This document shows positions 34,093-43,132 of a DNA stretch of 64,000 nucleotides, piece after piece. Made by a program: the position numbers and the translations under genes. Position 1 is the stretch's first letter, and the number at the start of each line of letters is the position of its first letter. The notes under the pieces are model-generated. The model ran no database searches and had not been told where the DNA came from. It was given only the letters and a program-made list of their open reading frames with translations. This DNA comes from Anaerolineales bacterium UBA2181 (GTDB lineage Bacteria; Chloroflexota; Anaerolineae; Promineifilales; UBA4811), in the NCBI GenBank assembly GCA_002328075.1, contig DCVT01000046.1, forward strand, positions 23,323-87,322, given 5' to 3'.

Positions 34093-34302
34093 ATGACAAA
34101 GCAAGTGGACGCGCGCGGGCTGTCGTGCCCGCAACCTGTCATTCTGGCTCGTAAGGCCATCGGTGAGGGGTCTTATCCGATCGAGGTATGGGTGGACACC
34201 GTGACCTCGCGGGAGAACGTGCGCCGGATGGCAGAGAAGGCCGGTTGCCGGGTCGCGGTTGAGGCCGTCGAGGGAGAATTCAAGCTGACCCTTAGCCGGT
34301 AA
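34093..34302 (+). CDS. yedF: YedF/TusA-like selenium-metabolism sulfurtransferase
   Basis: 69 residues, a single TusA/SirA-like domain. The active-site Cys is in GLSCPQPVILARKA near residue 12, the CPxP motif that carries sulfur or selenium as a persulfide. Full YedF proteins also have a C-terminal DsrE-like half, absent here, so this is the minimal form. It is 12 bases downstream of yedE and probably hands selenium between the desulfurase and the synthesis of selenophosphate. Confidence 0.85.
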   Translation: MTKQVDARGLSCPQPVILARKAIGEGSYPIEVWVDTVTSRENVRRMAEKAGCRVAVEAVEGEFKLTLSR

Positions 34303-34317
34303 CCAGTTGCTACAGTT

Positions 34318-34358
34318 GGCCGACAGGGGCGGGACGGAGCATCCCGCCCCTGTCGGCC
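34318..34358 (+). repeat. perfect 17-bp inverted repeat between yedF and the desulfurase
   Basis: A perfect 17-bp stem (GGCCGACAGGGGCGGGA and its exact complement) with a 7-base loop CGGAGCA. No T-tract follows (GCACAGG), so it is not a standard terminator. It could be an RNA processing/stabilising element setting different levels for yedEF and csd, or a partial terminator. Confidence 0.7.
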
Positions 34359-34377
34359 GCACAGGTTGGAGCAAACC

Positions 34378-35547
34378 ATGACTGATCTCGACGTCATCTA
34401 TTTTGACAACGCTGCCACCTCGTGGCCGAAACCGCCGGTGGTTCTGGAGGCGATGAACCACTTTATGAACAAGGTCGGCGCAAATCCCGGCCGCGGCGCC
34501 CACCGACGGGCGGTGGAATCCGGGCGCATCGTCTATGCCGCCCGCGAGGCAGTAGCCCGATTGGTCAACGCACCGGATCCGCTGCGGGTGGTCTTTGGAT
34601 CGAACGTAACCGAGGCGCTTAACCTCGCCTTGAACGGCCTACTGCGGCCGGGCGACCATGTGATCACCAGCAGCATGGAGCACAACAGCCTCATGCGACC
34701 CCTCCGCTTTCTCCAGCACCGGCAGGTGGAACTGACCGTCGTTCCGTGCTCACCGCAGGGCTTTCTCGAACCCGAAGCCGTTAAGAGGGCGATACGGCGC
34801 AAAACCCGGCTGGTGGCGCTCAACCATGCCTCCAACGTGATTGGAACCTTGTTGCCGGTCGGCGAGGTCGGCGCCATCGCCCGCGAGCACGGGCTGCTGT
34901 TGCTGGTGGACGCTGCCCAGACTGCCGGCGCGTTGCCTATCGACATGCAAGAGAGCGCCATCGACCTGCTGGCTTTTACCGGACACAAGTCGCTTTACGG
35001 CCCGATGGGCACCGGGGGGTTGGCTCTGGGTGCGCGGGTGCTCGAAGGTGATCTGTCACCGCTCAAGCGCGGCGGCACCGGGAGCCGCTCCGAGTGGGAA
35101 GAGCAGCCATCGTTCTTGCCGGACCTATGCGAAAGCGGCACGCTGAACGTGGTCGGGCTGGCGGGGTTGGAAGCCGGCATCCGGTGGGTGACCGAACGTG
35201 GCGTAGAAGCTATCCGGGCCCACGAAATGGCGCTCACCAGGCGGCTCATCGATGAGTTGCGCCCGATACCAACCGTCAGGGTGTACGGAGGGCAAGACCC
35301 TGAGCGTCAGACCGCTACCGTCGCGTTCAACATCGATGGCCTGGCAGCCTCAGAAGTGGGATTGCGTTTGGATGAAGAAAACGCTATCCTTTGCCGCGTT
35401 GGTCTGCACTGCAGCCCGGCTGCGCACCAGACGATGGGGACATACCCCGCCGGAACTGTGCGCTTTGGCTTCGGAGCCTGGAACACGGTGGAAGAGGTGG
35501 ACCAGGCGGTGGCTGCAGTGAGAAAGCTGGCAGAAGGAAGGCCATGA
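34378..35547 (+). CDS. class V cysteine desulfurase of the selenium cluster
   Basis: 389 residues. PLP aminotransferase class V features: the FDNAATSWPKP N terminus, the His of the NHASNVIGT region, the Schiff-base Lys in FTGHKSLYGPMGTGG near residue 205, and the active-site Cys in CRVGLHCSPAAHQ near 345. This branch (TIGR01977-like) commonly neighbours YedE and DUF3343 and is thought to mobilise sulfur or selenium from cysteine/selenocysteine. ATG 34378 has GGAG 7 bases upstream. It overlaps the DUF3343 gene by 4 bases (ATGA). Selenocysteine lyase activity is inferred, not shown. Confidence 0.88.
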   Translation: MTDLDVIYFDNAATSWPKPPVVLEAMNHFMNKVGANPGRGAHRRAVESGRIVYAAREAVARLVNAPDPLRVVFGSNVTEALNLALNGLLRPGDHVITSSMEHNSLMRPLRFLQHRQVELTVVPCSPQGFLEPEAVKRAIRRKTRLVALNHASNVIGTLLPVGEVGAIAREHGLLLLVDAAQTAGALPIDMQESAIDLLAFTGHKSLYGPMGTGGLALGARVLEGDLSPLKRGGTGSRSEWEEQPSFLPDLCESGTLNVVGLAGLEAGIRWVTERGVEAIRAHEMALTRRLIDELRPIPTVRVYGGQDPERQTATVAFNIDGLAASEVGLRLDEENAILCRVGLHCSPAAHQTMGTYPAGTVRFGFGAWNTVEEVDQAVAAVRKLAEGRP

Positions 35548-35774
35548 ACACCCTCGAGTACAGCGTCATTCTGGTGCATTCAACCAGCCACGCCGTCAAG
35601 GCTGAGCAGGTGTTGGCCCGGGCGGGCATTGCGTCTAAGCTGATACCCGTTCCCCGACAGATCAGCTCCGACTGCGGCTCCTGCATCCGCGTGGAGCGGC
35701 TGCATGTGCAGCGGGCGCAGCACGAGATGGAGTCAGCCGGCCTGGAAGTGGACGGAGTGCACGATATCGGGTAG
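35544..35774 (+). CDS. DUF3343 protein, putative Se/S carrier
   Basis: 76 residues starting MNTLEYSVILVHSTSHAVKAEQ. It contains a CxxC motif in SSDCGSCIRVE near residue 37, matching DUF3343, a small protein found in selenium clusters with YedE, YedF and a desulfurase and proposed to carry selenium or sulfur. Its start overlaps the upstream stop by 4 bases. Last gene of the operon. Confidence 0.85.
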   Translation: MNTLEYSVILVHSTSHAVKAEQVLARAGIASKLIPVPRQISSDCGSCIRVERLHVQRAQHEMESAGLEVDGVHDIG

Positions 35775-35888
35775 CCGCTGCGCCGGCCCAGGGGTGACCT
35801 TGAGATTTCGAGCTTCGGCGCGGAGCATTGGAGCGGCGCACCACGTGACGCTGTCAACCGGACTCGCCGCCCCGGTCAGGCCCGGTTG

Positions 35889-36650
35889 TCAATCAATCGT
35901 CAGCGTAATGGGGCAGTGGTCTGAACCCATCACGTCGGCCAGGATGGTGCAGTCCCGCACCCGGGGCATGAGCGGTTGTGAGACCAGAAAGTAATCGATG
36001 CGCCAGCCGATGTTGCGGGCGCGGGCACGGGTGATGTAACTCCACCAGGTGTAGGCATCTTTTTGGTCGGGATACAGGGCGCGAAAGGCATCCACCAAGC
36101 CATGGGCCAGGTACCGATCGACCCATTCGCGCTCCTCGGGAAGGAAGCCGGATACGATCTCGTTCTCCTTGGGGCGCGCCAGATCGATCTCCCGATGAGC
36201 GGTATTGACATCGCCACAGATGACCAACTGGCGACCGGCGGCATGTTGTTGGTCGCACCAATCCAGTAGCGCGGCATAGAATCGCAATTTGTAGTCCAGC
36301 CGGGCCGGGCCCTGCCCGCCGTTGGGCATGTAGCAGTTGAGCAAGCAAAAGCCGGCATGCTCGCTGATGAGAACACGGCCTTCCACGTCGAACTCGGGTT
36401 GTCCGAAGCCGAGCTGCACCACCAGCGGTTGTCGAGAGAACGTGGCAACCCCGCTATAGCCCTTGCGTTCGGCCGAGTGCCAATACGTGTGGTACCCGTC
36501 GGGAGCACGGACCGCATCACTGACCTGATCTTCGCTTGCCTTGGTCTCCTGAAGGCAAAGCACGTCTGGTTGTTCCGCGGCCAACCAATCGAGAAAACCT
36601 TTGCCTTCCACAGCGCGGATACCATTGACGTTCCAACTGACAATGCGCAT
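35889..36650 (-). CDS. xth: exodeoxyribonuclease III
   Basis: 253 residues, full-length ExoIII/AP endonuclease family. Signatures are MRIVSWNVNGIRA with the Asn/Asp at the active site, LQETKAS (Mg2+-binding Glu), GDVNTAHREIDL and the C-terminal MGSDHCPI His. It nicks 5' of abasic sites and has 3'-5' exonuclease activity in base excision repair. The RxDY segment is present. Promoter 36689-36717 is on the same strand. Confidence 0.93.
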   Translation of the reverse strand: MRIVSWNVNGIRAVEGKGFLDWLAAEQPDVLCLQETKASEDQVSDAVRAPDGYHTYWHSAERKGYSGVATFSRQPLVVQLGFGQPEFDVEGRVLISEHAGFCLLNCYMPNGGQGPARLDYKLRFYAALLDWCDQQHAAGRQLVICGDVNTAHREIDLARPKENEIVSGFLPEEREWVDRYLAHGLVDAFRALYPDQKDAYTWWSYITRARARNIGWRIDYFLVSQPLMPRVRDCTILADVMGSDHCPITLTID

Positions 36651-36688
36651 GATCTGCCTCCGGTCGGTTCCTTCACTGGCCGGCCGTC

Positions 36689-36717
36689 AGTATAACGGAC
36701 CCAATCCAAAACGCCAA
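36689..36717 (-). promoter_or_regulatory. candidate promoter for xth
   Basis: Minus strand: TTGGCG (36717-36712), 17 bases, TATACT (36694-36689), about 39 bases before the ATG at 36650. Confidence 0.55.
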
Positions 36718-36931
36718 GCATCATCAAGCACTTGGCCGTTCCGGCGCTTGACCGGCCGTCCAGGCGCCTGTAAAATCCGGTCTGAAGGTGCTGACTGGCT
36801 GCGCCGGGCCGGCCGACTTGGGGCTCTCCAAACAAGCCTGCCGCCAGCGCAGCATGCCTGCCGCGGCCGGTTGGCCATTGGCAGAGGGCACCCCAATCAG
36901 ATGGAAGACACAACCTTCCAAGGAGCAGAAC

Positions 36932-37411
36932 ATGGTGAATGCCAGCGCGTTAATCAAAGCCATCCAGCGCAACCAGTGGGTGATTCAGGCCCAGACGGAG
37001 GGACTGGACCACGCAGCCAGCGTTCAGCAGTTGCCGTTCCGGGGCAACTGCATGAACTGGGTGGTGGGGCATATAGCGGCGCACCGTGACCGGATGTCGG
37101 CCGCGCTGAACCTGGAGCCGGCGCTGGACTCGATTCAGACAGCCCGATACGCCCGGGGGTCCGCCCCCGTGACCGACGCCGCAGACTCGGTCCGGCTGGA
37201 GCAGATGCTAGAGACCCTGGCTCAGCAGACTGATAGGTTGACATCGGCGCTGGCCGCGGTGACGCCTGAGGTGCTGGATGCGGTGTACGACGCGGAACGC
37301 GGCGACACGGTCGGGGACCGGGTCGAGTTCTTGATCTGGCACGAGACCTACCACGTGGGCCAACTGGAGATGTTGAGGCAGCTCGCGGGAACGGACGACG
37401 CGATTATCTGA
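36932..37411 (+). CDS. DinB-family (four-helix bundle) metal-binding protein
   Basis: 159 residues with the metal-binding His pattern of the DinB/YfiT fold: GHIAAHRD near residue 49 and WHETYHVGQ near 140. It is probably a thiol-dependent transferase or a structural paralogue; the physiological substrate is not readable. ATG 36932 has AAGGAG at the right distance. Confidence 0.8.
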   Translation: MVNASALIKAIQRNQWVIQAQTEGLDHAASVQQLPFRGNCMNWVVGHIAAHRDRMSAALNLEPALDSIQTARYARGSAPVTDAADSVRLEQMLETLAQQTDRLTSALAAVTPEVLDAVYDAERGDTVGDRVEFLIWHETYHVGQLEMLRQLAGTDDAII

Positions 37412-37506
37412 CCGGCCAGTTGGGGACGGCCTCGCTGCGATCGCACATCTGGTAGGTGGCGCGTCTGGTGGACCGACCTCACCGGGATCAGAGAGGAGGA
37501 ATTGGC

Positions 37507-39159
37507 ATGTCAGCTCTGACAGAGTCCGCTGTTTGGAAGGCACTGCAAGACCACCAACGGTCGATGCAAGAGGTGCACATGCGAGACCTCTTTGCCCGCG
37601 ACCGGCGGCGTTTCGAGCGGTTTTCGCTCTGGCTGGGCGATGTTCTCCTGGACTATTCCAAGAACAGGATCACAACCGAGACGATGAGTCTGCTGGTCAG
37701 CCTGGCAGAGCAGGCGCGTCTGGCGGAAAAGATCGAGGCGATGTTCACCGGCCAACGGATCAACCGCACCGAAGACCGGCCTGTGCTTCACGTGGCGCTG
37801 CGAAATCGCGCCAACCGGCCGATCCTGGTGAGTGGCCGCGACGTCATGCCGGAGGTCAACCGGGTTCTGGCGCAGATGCGCCAGTTCGCGGATGCGGTTC
37901 GGTCTGGCCGCTGGCGGGGTTACACCGACAAGCCAATCACCGACCTGGTCAACATTGGAATCGGCGGCTCTGATCTGGGACCCAAGATGGTCACCACCGC
38001 GCTCCGGCCGTACGGTATGCCCGGCATGGCGGTTCATTATGTCTCCAACATTGACGGCACCGACCTGGTGGAAACACTCAGGGCGATCAGCCCGGAGACG
38101 ACCCTGTTCCTGGTGGCTTCCAAGACCTTTACCACCCAGGAGACCATGACCAACGCCCACTCCGCGAAGGCCTGGCTGCTGGCAACGGCTCAGGATGAAG
38201 CCGCAGTCGCCCGTCACTTTGTTGCCATGTCCACCAACGCGGCGGCGGTGACCACGTTTGGCATCCATCTGAAGAACATGTTTGAGTTCTGGGACTGGGT
38301 GGGGGGACGCTACTCCCTGTGGTCGGCCGTCGGCCTGTCCATGGCGCTGTTCCTGGGGATGGATCGTTTTGAAGAGCTGTTGGCCGGAGCGTACGCCGCG
38401 GATGAGCATTTTCGCACCACGCCGTTTGAGCAGAACATCCCGGTGGTGATGGCCCTGTTGGGCATCTGGTACGGCAGCTTTTTCGGGGCTCAGTCCCACG
38501 CTATCCTGCCGTACGACGAATACCTCGGGCTCTTGCCGAACTATCTGCAGCAAGCTGACATGGAAAGCAACGGGAAAAGCACCACGCAGGACGGCAGCTG
38601 GGTCGATTATGCCACCGGGCCCGTGGTCTGGGGACAACCAGGGACCAACGGTCAACACGCTTTTTACCAGCTCATCCACCAGGGTACGCATCTGATCCCC
38701 TGCGATTTCCTGGCGGCCGCTCACAGCCAGAACCCCCTGGGCGAACACCACCTCATCCTGCTGTCCAACTTTTTCGCTCAGACGGAAGCGCTGATGAAGG
38801 GCAAGTCGGCCGACGAGGTGCGGTCCGAATTGCTGGCCGCAGGATGCACGGGCGAGCGACTGGAGCGGCTGGTGCAGGCCAAAACCTTTCCCGGCAACCG
38901 GCCGACCAACTCCTTCCTCTATCCCCGGCTGACACCCCATACCTTGGGAACGCTGATCGGCCTTTACGAGCACAAAATCTTTGCCCAGGGGGCCATCTGG
39001 GAGATCAATTCGTTTGACCAGATGGGAGTGGAATTGGGAAAGCAACTGGCCAGGGCGGTCCTGCCTGAACTATCAAGTGACGGACAGGCAGACGCGCATG
39101 ACTGCTCGACCAACGGGTTGATCAACTGCTGGAAGCAGATGCGGCGTGAGGCTGCGTAG
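37507..39159 (+). CDS. pgi: glucose-6-phosphate isomerase
   Basis: 550 residues, full length for the eukaryote/E. coli type. Family motifs are visible: NIGIGGSDLGPKM, the FLVASKTFTTQETMTNA segment, GGRYSLWSAVGL, the glutamate of ESNGKSTTQDGSW (catalytic), and the final LIGLYEHKIFAQGAIWEINSFDQMGVELGK, including the catalytic His. It interconverts glucose-6-P and fructose-6-P. ATG 37507 follows GAGAGGAGG. Independent gene; no promoter clearly visible. Confidence 0.95.
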   Translation: MSALTESAVWKALQDHQRSMQEVHMRDLFARDRRRFERFSLWLGDVLLDYSKNRITTETMSLLVSLAEQARLAEKIEAMFTGQRINRTEDRPVLHVALRNRANRPILVSGRDVMPEVNRVLAQMRQFADAVRSGRWRGYTDKPITDLVNIGIGGSDLGPKMVTTALRPYGMPGMAVHYVSNIDGTDLVETLRAISPETTLFLVASKTFTTQETMTNAHSAKAWLLATAQDEAAVARHFVAMSTNAAAVTTFGIHLKNMFEFWDWVGGRYSLWSAVGLSMALFLGMDRFEELLAGAYAADEHFRTTPFEQNIPVVMALLGIWYGSFFGAQSHAILPYDEYLGLLPNYLQQADMESNGKSTTQDGSWVDYATGPVVWGQPGTNGQHAFYQLIHQGTHLIPCDFLAAAHSQNPLGEHHLILLSNFFAQTEALMKGKSADEVRSELLAAGCTGERLERLVQAKTFPGNRPTNSFLYPRLTPHTLGTLIGLYEHKIFAQGAIWEINSFDQMGVELGKQLARAVLPELSSDGQADAHDCSTNGLINCWKQMRREAA

Positions 39160-39483
39160 GAGACATAGCGCACGTGAGCACTGCCAGGCCGGTCGGCCGA
39201 TGGTGGCCCCCTACAGACGCGCCGGCCGAAGGTCCGGTGACAGGATCCTCTTGTGCGCGCCGCGGTTCTGCCCGGAATATGAGCTGGAGCCGGGTCGGGA
39301 TGGTCGGCCCGGGTCAACGGCACTCATGAGACACCGGGCCGGGCGCGCTATGTCACGCATGATTGGCGCTCATTGCCGCTGTCTGGGCGCGTCGCTTCTG
39401 GTATGATAGTGCCCGGTTGGCCGGGGCGCCATGGTTCACGACCGACACGGATCGAGAACCCCATATAGTGAAATGGACTGGTG
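39160..39483. other. gene-free interval before the decarboxylase operon
   Basis: 324 bases without a convincing gene. A TATGAT at 39402-39407 may be the -10 of the downstream operon; the matching -35 position (CTGTCT) is poor. No terminator stem with a T-tract seen. Confidence 0.45.
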
Positions 39484-41040
39484 ATGACGGTAAAGGCGGA
39501 TCAGCGGATTCAGGAACTGTTCAAGATGCGGGCCCTGGCACAGCAGGGGGGCGGCGAAAAGCGGGTGGCCCGACAGCGCGCCCAGGGCAAACTGACGGCG
39601 CGGGAGAGGGTCCTGCGGCTACTGGACCCGGGGACGTTTCACGAACTGGAACCGTTCATCCGGCTGCGGGAGGACGAATTGGGGCGCACGCCGGAACGGT
39701 ACCTGGGCGATGGCGTGGTGACCGGATACGGGATGGTGGACGGCCGGACGGTGTTCTGTTACGCGCAGGACTTTACCGTGTATGGTGGCACCCTGGCAGA
39801 GATGCACGGGCAAAAGATCTGCCGGGTCATGGACCTGGCGCTGCGAAACGGATCGCCGGTCGTGGGACTGATCGACTCGGGCGGCGCCCGGATCCAGGAG
39901 GGGGTGCGCAGCCTGGGCGCGTATGCCGAGGTCTTTCGACGCAACGCCATCATGTCCGGGGTGGTGCCGCAGATATCGGTGATGTTGGGCCCGTGCGCCG
40001 GCGGTGCGGCGTACTCTCCCGCGGTCACCGATTTCATCATCATGGTAGAGGGGAACAGCTCCATGTTCCTGACCGGTCCGAGCGTGATCAAAGCGGTGAC
40101 TGGAGAAGAGGTTGACGCGGAGACGTTGGGCGGCGCTCGCGTTCACACGTCCATCAGCGGCAATGCTCACCTCTCGGCTCCCTCCGAAGAGGAGAGTCTG
40201 GCGCTTTGCCGCCGCCTGCTAGGCTACCTTCCGTGCAACAACATGGAAAACCCGCCGATCGTGGAGACGGGGGACGACCCTTTGCGGCAGGATGACGCGC
40301 TGAACCACCTCGTACCGCCGGACCCAAGCGAACCATACGATATGATGGAGGTGCTGCTACGGGTCTTTGACCGTGGAACGCTTTTGGAGATCCAGCCGGA
40401 CTGGGCCCGCAATGTGATTGCGGGGTTGGCCCGGCTGAGCAACCGGGTCGTCGGCGTGGTCGCGCAACAGCCGTTGGTGATGGCGGGCGTCATGGACATC
40501 AACTCGTCGGACAAGATCTGCCGCTTTGTCCGCTTTTGTGACTGCTTTAACATCCCGGTTGCCACCTTTGTGGACTCGCCCGGATTTCTGCCTGGTGTGG
40601 CGCAGGAACACGGGGGTGTCATTCGGCACGGAGCCAAGGTGCTCTACGCCTACAGTGAGGCCACGGTACCCAAAGCCAGCGTCATTACCCGAAAGGCCTA
40701 TGGTGGGGCGTATGTGGTGCTCTCCAGCAAATATCTGGGGACAGATATCAACTACGCCTGGCCCTCGGCCGAAATTGCCGTGATGGGCCCAGGAGGCGCG
40801 GTGAACATCCTGTACCGCAAGGAGATCCAGGAGGCGGAGGACCCGGTGGAAAAGTACAACGAGCTGGTGGAGGACTATACCACTCGATTCAGCAGCCCGT
40901 ACTATGCGGCATCAGCCGGGTACATCGACGACATCATCGAGCCGAAGGAGACCCGCACTAAATTGATCACGTCGCTGGGAGCACTGCAGGAAAAGTTCAA
41001 CCCGATGCCCCCCAAGAAGCACGGTAACATGCCAGTATGA
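39484..41040 (+). CDS. mmdA: carboxyltransferase subunit of a biotin-dependent decarboxylase (methylmalonyl-CoA decarboxylase/PccB-type)
   Basis: 518 residues matching MmdA/PccB carboxyltransferases: the SGGARIQEGVRSLGAYAEVF strand, GPCAGGAAYSPAVTDF, the FVDSPGFLPGVAQEHGG loop and GAEI-like AEIAVMGPGGAVNILY. It transfers the carboxyl group from (S)-methylmalonyl-CoA (or propionyl-CoA in reverse) to biotin. With the membrane beta-subunit downstream this is the Na+-pumping methylmalonyl-CoA decarboxylase type. ATG 39484 is preceded by an in-frame GTG. Oxaloacetate decarboxylase is excluded because its alpha subunit is a different fold; glutaconyl-CoA decarboxylase is possible. Confidence 0.88.
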   Translation: MTVKADQRIQELFKMRALAQQGGGEKRVARQRAQGKLTARERVLRLLDPGTFHELEPFIRLREDELGRTPERYLGDGVVTGYGMVDGRTVFCYAQDFTVYGGTLAEMHGQKICRVMDLALRNGSPVVGLIDSGGARIQEGVRSLGAYAEVFRRNAIMSGVVPQISVMLGPCAGGAAYSPAVTDFIIMVEGNSSMFLTGPSVIKAVTGEEVDAETLGGARVHTSISGNAHLSAPSEEESLALCRRLLGYLPCNNMENPPIVETGDDPLRQDDALNHLVPPDPSEPYDMMEVLLRVFDRGTLLEIQPDWARNVIAGLARLSNRVVGVVAQQPLVMAGVMDINSSDKICRFVRFCDCFNIPVATFVDSPGFLPGVAQEHGGVIRHGAKVLYAYSEATVPKASVITRKAYGGAYVVLSSKYLGTDINYAWPSAEIAVMGPGGAVNILYRKEIQEAEDPVEKYNELVEDYTTRFSSPYYAASAGYIDDIIEPKETRTKLITSLGALQEKFNPMPPKKHGNMPV

Positions 41041-41053
41041 GGAGGAGTGACCC

Positions 41054-41419
41054 GTGAACAGCTCCGATCCGGTGTGGATCATTGCGCTGATGGGCATGGG
41101 GATCACGTTTGCCGCCCTGGCGCTGGTGATGGTGAGCATGTGGTTGCTGGCGCGGGCTGCTCCGAGCCGGACAGAAGGTGCGTCTGGGGGCGAGGATGTT
41201 GCGGCCGATATCATCGACAATCCGCCGGCGGATGTGGAACTCCCGGTCGGCGCCACGCTGGAGGAGGTGGCAGCTGCCGCGGTGGCGGTGGCAGCGGCGC
41301 ATAGCCTCGCGCTCCAGCGCCGATCAGCGCAGATCTGGCTGAGTCCGCAACCGCGTTCGTTGATAAGTCCATGGCAATTGGCATCGCGGGACCGTCAGCT
41401 GGACCGCATGAAGCAATAA
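41054..41419 (+). CDS. OadG/MmdD-like small membrane subunit of a Na+-pumping decarboxylase
   Basis: 121 residues with one N-terminal transmembrane helix (WIIALMGMGITFAALALVMV) and a charged, Ala/Glu-rich tail ending with positively charged residues (ASRDRQLDRMKQ), as in OadG-family subunits that hold the complex together. GTG 41054 follows AGGAGGAG. The genes around it are in the order A-D-C-B. Confidence 0.7.
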   Translation: MNSSDPVWIIALMGMGITFAALALVMVSMWLLARAAPSRTEGASGGEDVAADIIDNPPADVELPVGATLEEVAAAAVAVAAAHSLALQRRSAQIWLSPQPRSLISPWQLASRDRQLDRMKQ

Positions 41420-41427
41420 GAGGCACC

Positions 41428-41889
41428 ATGTCCAGATATCGAGTCAAAGTTGGGGACAAGCTGCACGACGTGACGGTGGACGACGTCACCGGGCATCCGG
41501 TGACAGTCACGGTGGATGGACGGCCGTTTGAAGTGTGGATTCAGGAGGACGAGGGTCCACCACCGGCCGCGAGCGCCCCGGCTCCTCTGGCGGCAGCTCC
41601 GGCCAGCGCGGCAGTGATCCAGACTCCGGATCCGTTGACGGTAGCCGCCCAGCCTCGGAGGATGGAACGAGGCGGCCGGACGGTGCGGGCGCCGATGCCG
41701 GGCAAGATCACGCAGGTGGCGGTGGCGGCCGGACAGACGGTGGAGCGAGGCCAGTTGCTGTGCGTCCTGGAGGCCATGAAGATGAACAACCAGGTCCGCT
41801 CCCCCCGGGAGGGGACCATAGGCGAGATCGTAACCGCCACTGGGGAGCAAGTGAACTATGGCGACCCGCTGGTGGTGTTTGAGCTGTAG
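41428..41889 (+). CDS. biotin carboxyl carrier protein subunit
   Basis: 153 residues. A Pro/Ala-rich linker precedes a biotinyl domain with the lysine in LEAMKMNNQV, and the adjacent PMPGKITQVAV. It carries carboxybiotin between MmdA and the membrane beta-subunit. ATG 41428 is 8 bases after the upstream stop. Confidence 0.9.
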   Translation: MSRYRVKVGDKLHDVTVDDVTGHPVTVTVDGRPFEVWIQEDEGPPPAASAPAPLAAAPASAAVIQTPDPLTVAAQPRRMERGGRTVRAPMPGKITQVAVAAGQTVERGQLLCVLEAMKMNNQVRSPREGTIGEIVTATGEQVNYGDPLVVFEL

Positions 41890-41982
41890 ACTGCGGCGGC
41901 GTATGCAGCCACATGCCCAATGGAAGCCTAGCGGCGTGGCCAAACGGAACGATTGCGGGCCACGGCCGAGAATGGGTAAAAC

Positions 41983-43110
41983 ATGAATGGGATTGCTCTG
42001 TCGAACCTGCTGGAAGGCATCTTTGCTCTCCAGTGGCAACAACTGTTCATGATGGCGGTGGGCGGGGTACTGGTATACCTGGCCATTGCTCGTGAATACG
42101 AACCGGTGCTACTGCTTCCCATCGGCATTGGGTGCATCTTTGCCAATCTGCCGCTTTCGTTTCTGACCGGGGAGGACGGCGTGCTTACCATTCTCTACCG
42201 GGTGGGCGTTGAGAACGAGCTGTTTCCGTTGCTCATCTTTATCGGGGTCGGCGCCATGATCGACTTTCGGCCGCTCCTGGCTCAACCCAAGTTCGTCCTG
42301 ATGGGAGCAGCCGGCCAGTTTGGCATCTATGGCACGCTGATCCTGGCCTCCCTTCTCGGCTTCAAGCTGAATGAGGCATCCAGCATCGGCATCATCGGAG
42401 CCATTGACGGCCCCACCGCCATCTATGTGACCAACAAACTCGCCCCTCACATGATCGGGCCCATCACGGTAGTGGCCTACTCCTACATGAGCCTGGTGCC
42501 GATCATCCAGCCGCCCATCATGCGGCTGCTCACTACCCGTGCGGAGCGACGCATCAAGATGGAGTATGCACCCCGAGCGGTGAGCAAGCTGGCGCTGATC
42601 CTCTTCCCGATCCTGGTGACGATCATCACCGGCATACTGGTGCCGCAGGCGGCGCCACTCATCGCCATGCTGATGTTGGGCAACCTCTTCAAAGAGTCCG
42701 GCGTGGTGGAGCGCTTGAGCCAATCGGTGCAGAATGAGCTGATCAACGTGACTACGATCTTTCTCGGGCTGGCAGTCGGCAGCACCATGACGGCAGCCAG
42801 CTTCCTTCGTATGCAGACGCTGGGCATATTGCTCCTGGGGCTCCTGGCGTTCGTGTTGGACACCGCGGCCGGCCTGGTCTTTGGCAAGATCATGTGCGCC
42901 TTGTCCGGCCGCAAGATCAACCCCCTGATCGGCGCCGCAGGCATTTCGGCCTTTCCGATGAGCGGCCGCGTGGTTCAGCGGGTGGCCCAGGAAGAAGACT
43001 TTGAGACGTTCATCCTGATGCATGCCATGGGAGCCAACACGGCCGGCCAGTTAGGCAGCGTCGTGGCTGGCGGCGCCCTGCTGGCGCTGGTGTTGCCGCT
43101 GATCAGTTAG
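41983..43110 (+). CDS. mmdB: Na+-translocating decarboxylase beta subunit
   Basis: 375 residues with about ten transmembrane segments, full length for OadB/MmdB. The conserved Asp region GAIDGPTAIYVTNKLAP (Na+/H+ binding) and a second conserved stretch NPLIGAAGISAFPMSGRV are present. It decarboxylates carboxybiotin and pumps Na+ out, generating a sodium gradient from methylmalonyl-CoA. It ends the four-gene operon (39484-43110). No mutase or epimerase of the propionate pathway lies in the window. Confidence 0.93.
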   Translation: MNGIALSNLLEGIFALQWQQLFMMAVGGVLVYLAIAREYEPVLLLPIGIGCIFANLPLSFLTGEDGVLTILYRVGVENELFPLLIFIGVGAMIDFRPLLAQPKFVLMGAAGQFGIYGTLILASLLGFKLNEASSIGIIGAIDGPTAIYVTNKLAPHMIGPITVVAYSYMSLVPIIQPPIMRLLTTRAERRIKMEYAPRAVSKLALILFPILVTIITGILVPQAAPLIAMLMLGNLFKESGVVERLSQSVQNELINVTTIFLGLAVGSTMTAASFLRMQTLGILLLGLLAFVLDTAAGLVFGKIMCALSGRKINPLIGAAGISAFPMSGRVVQRVAQEEDFETFILMHAMGANTAGQLGSVVAGGALLALVLPLIS

Positions 43111-43132
43111 GGGGTACCCGGTCGGGCCGCAG

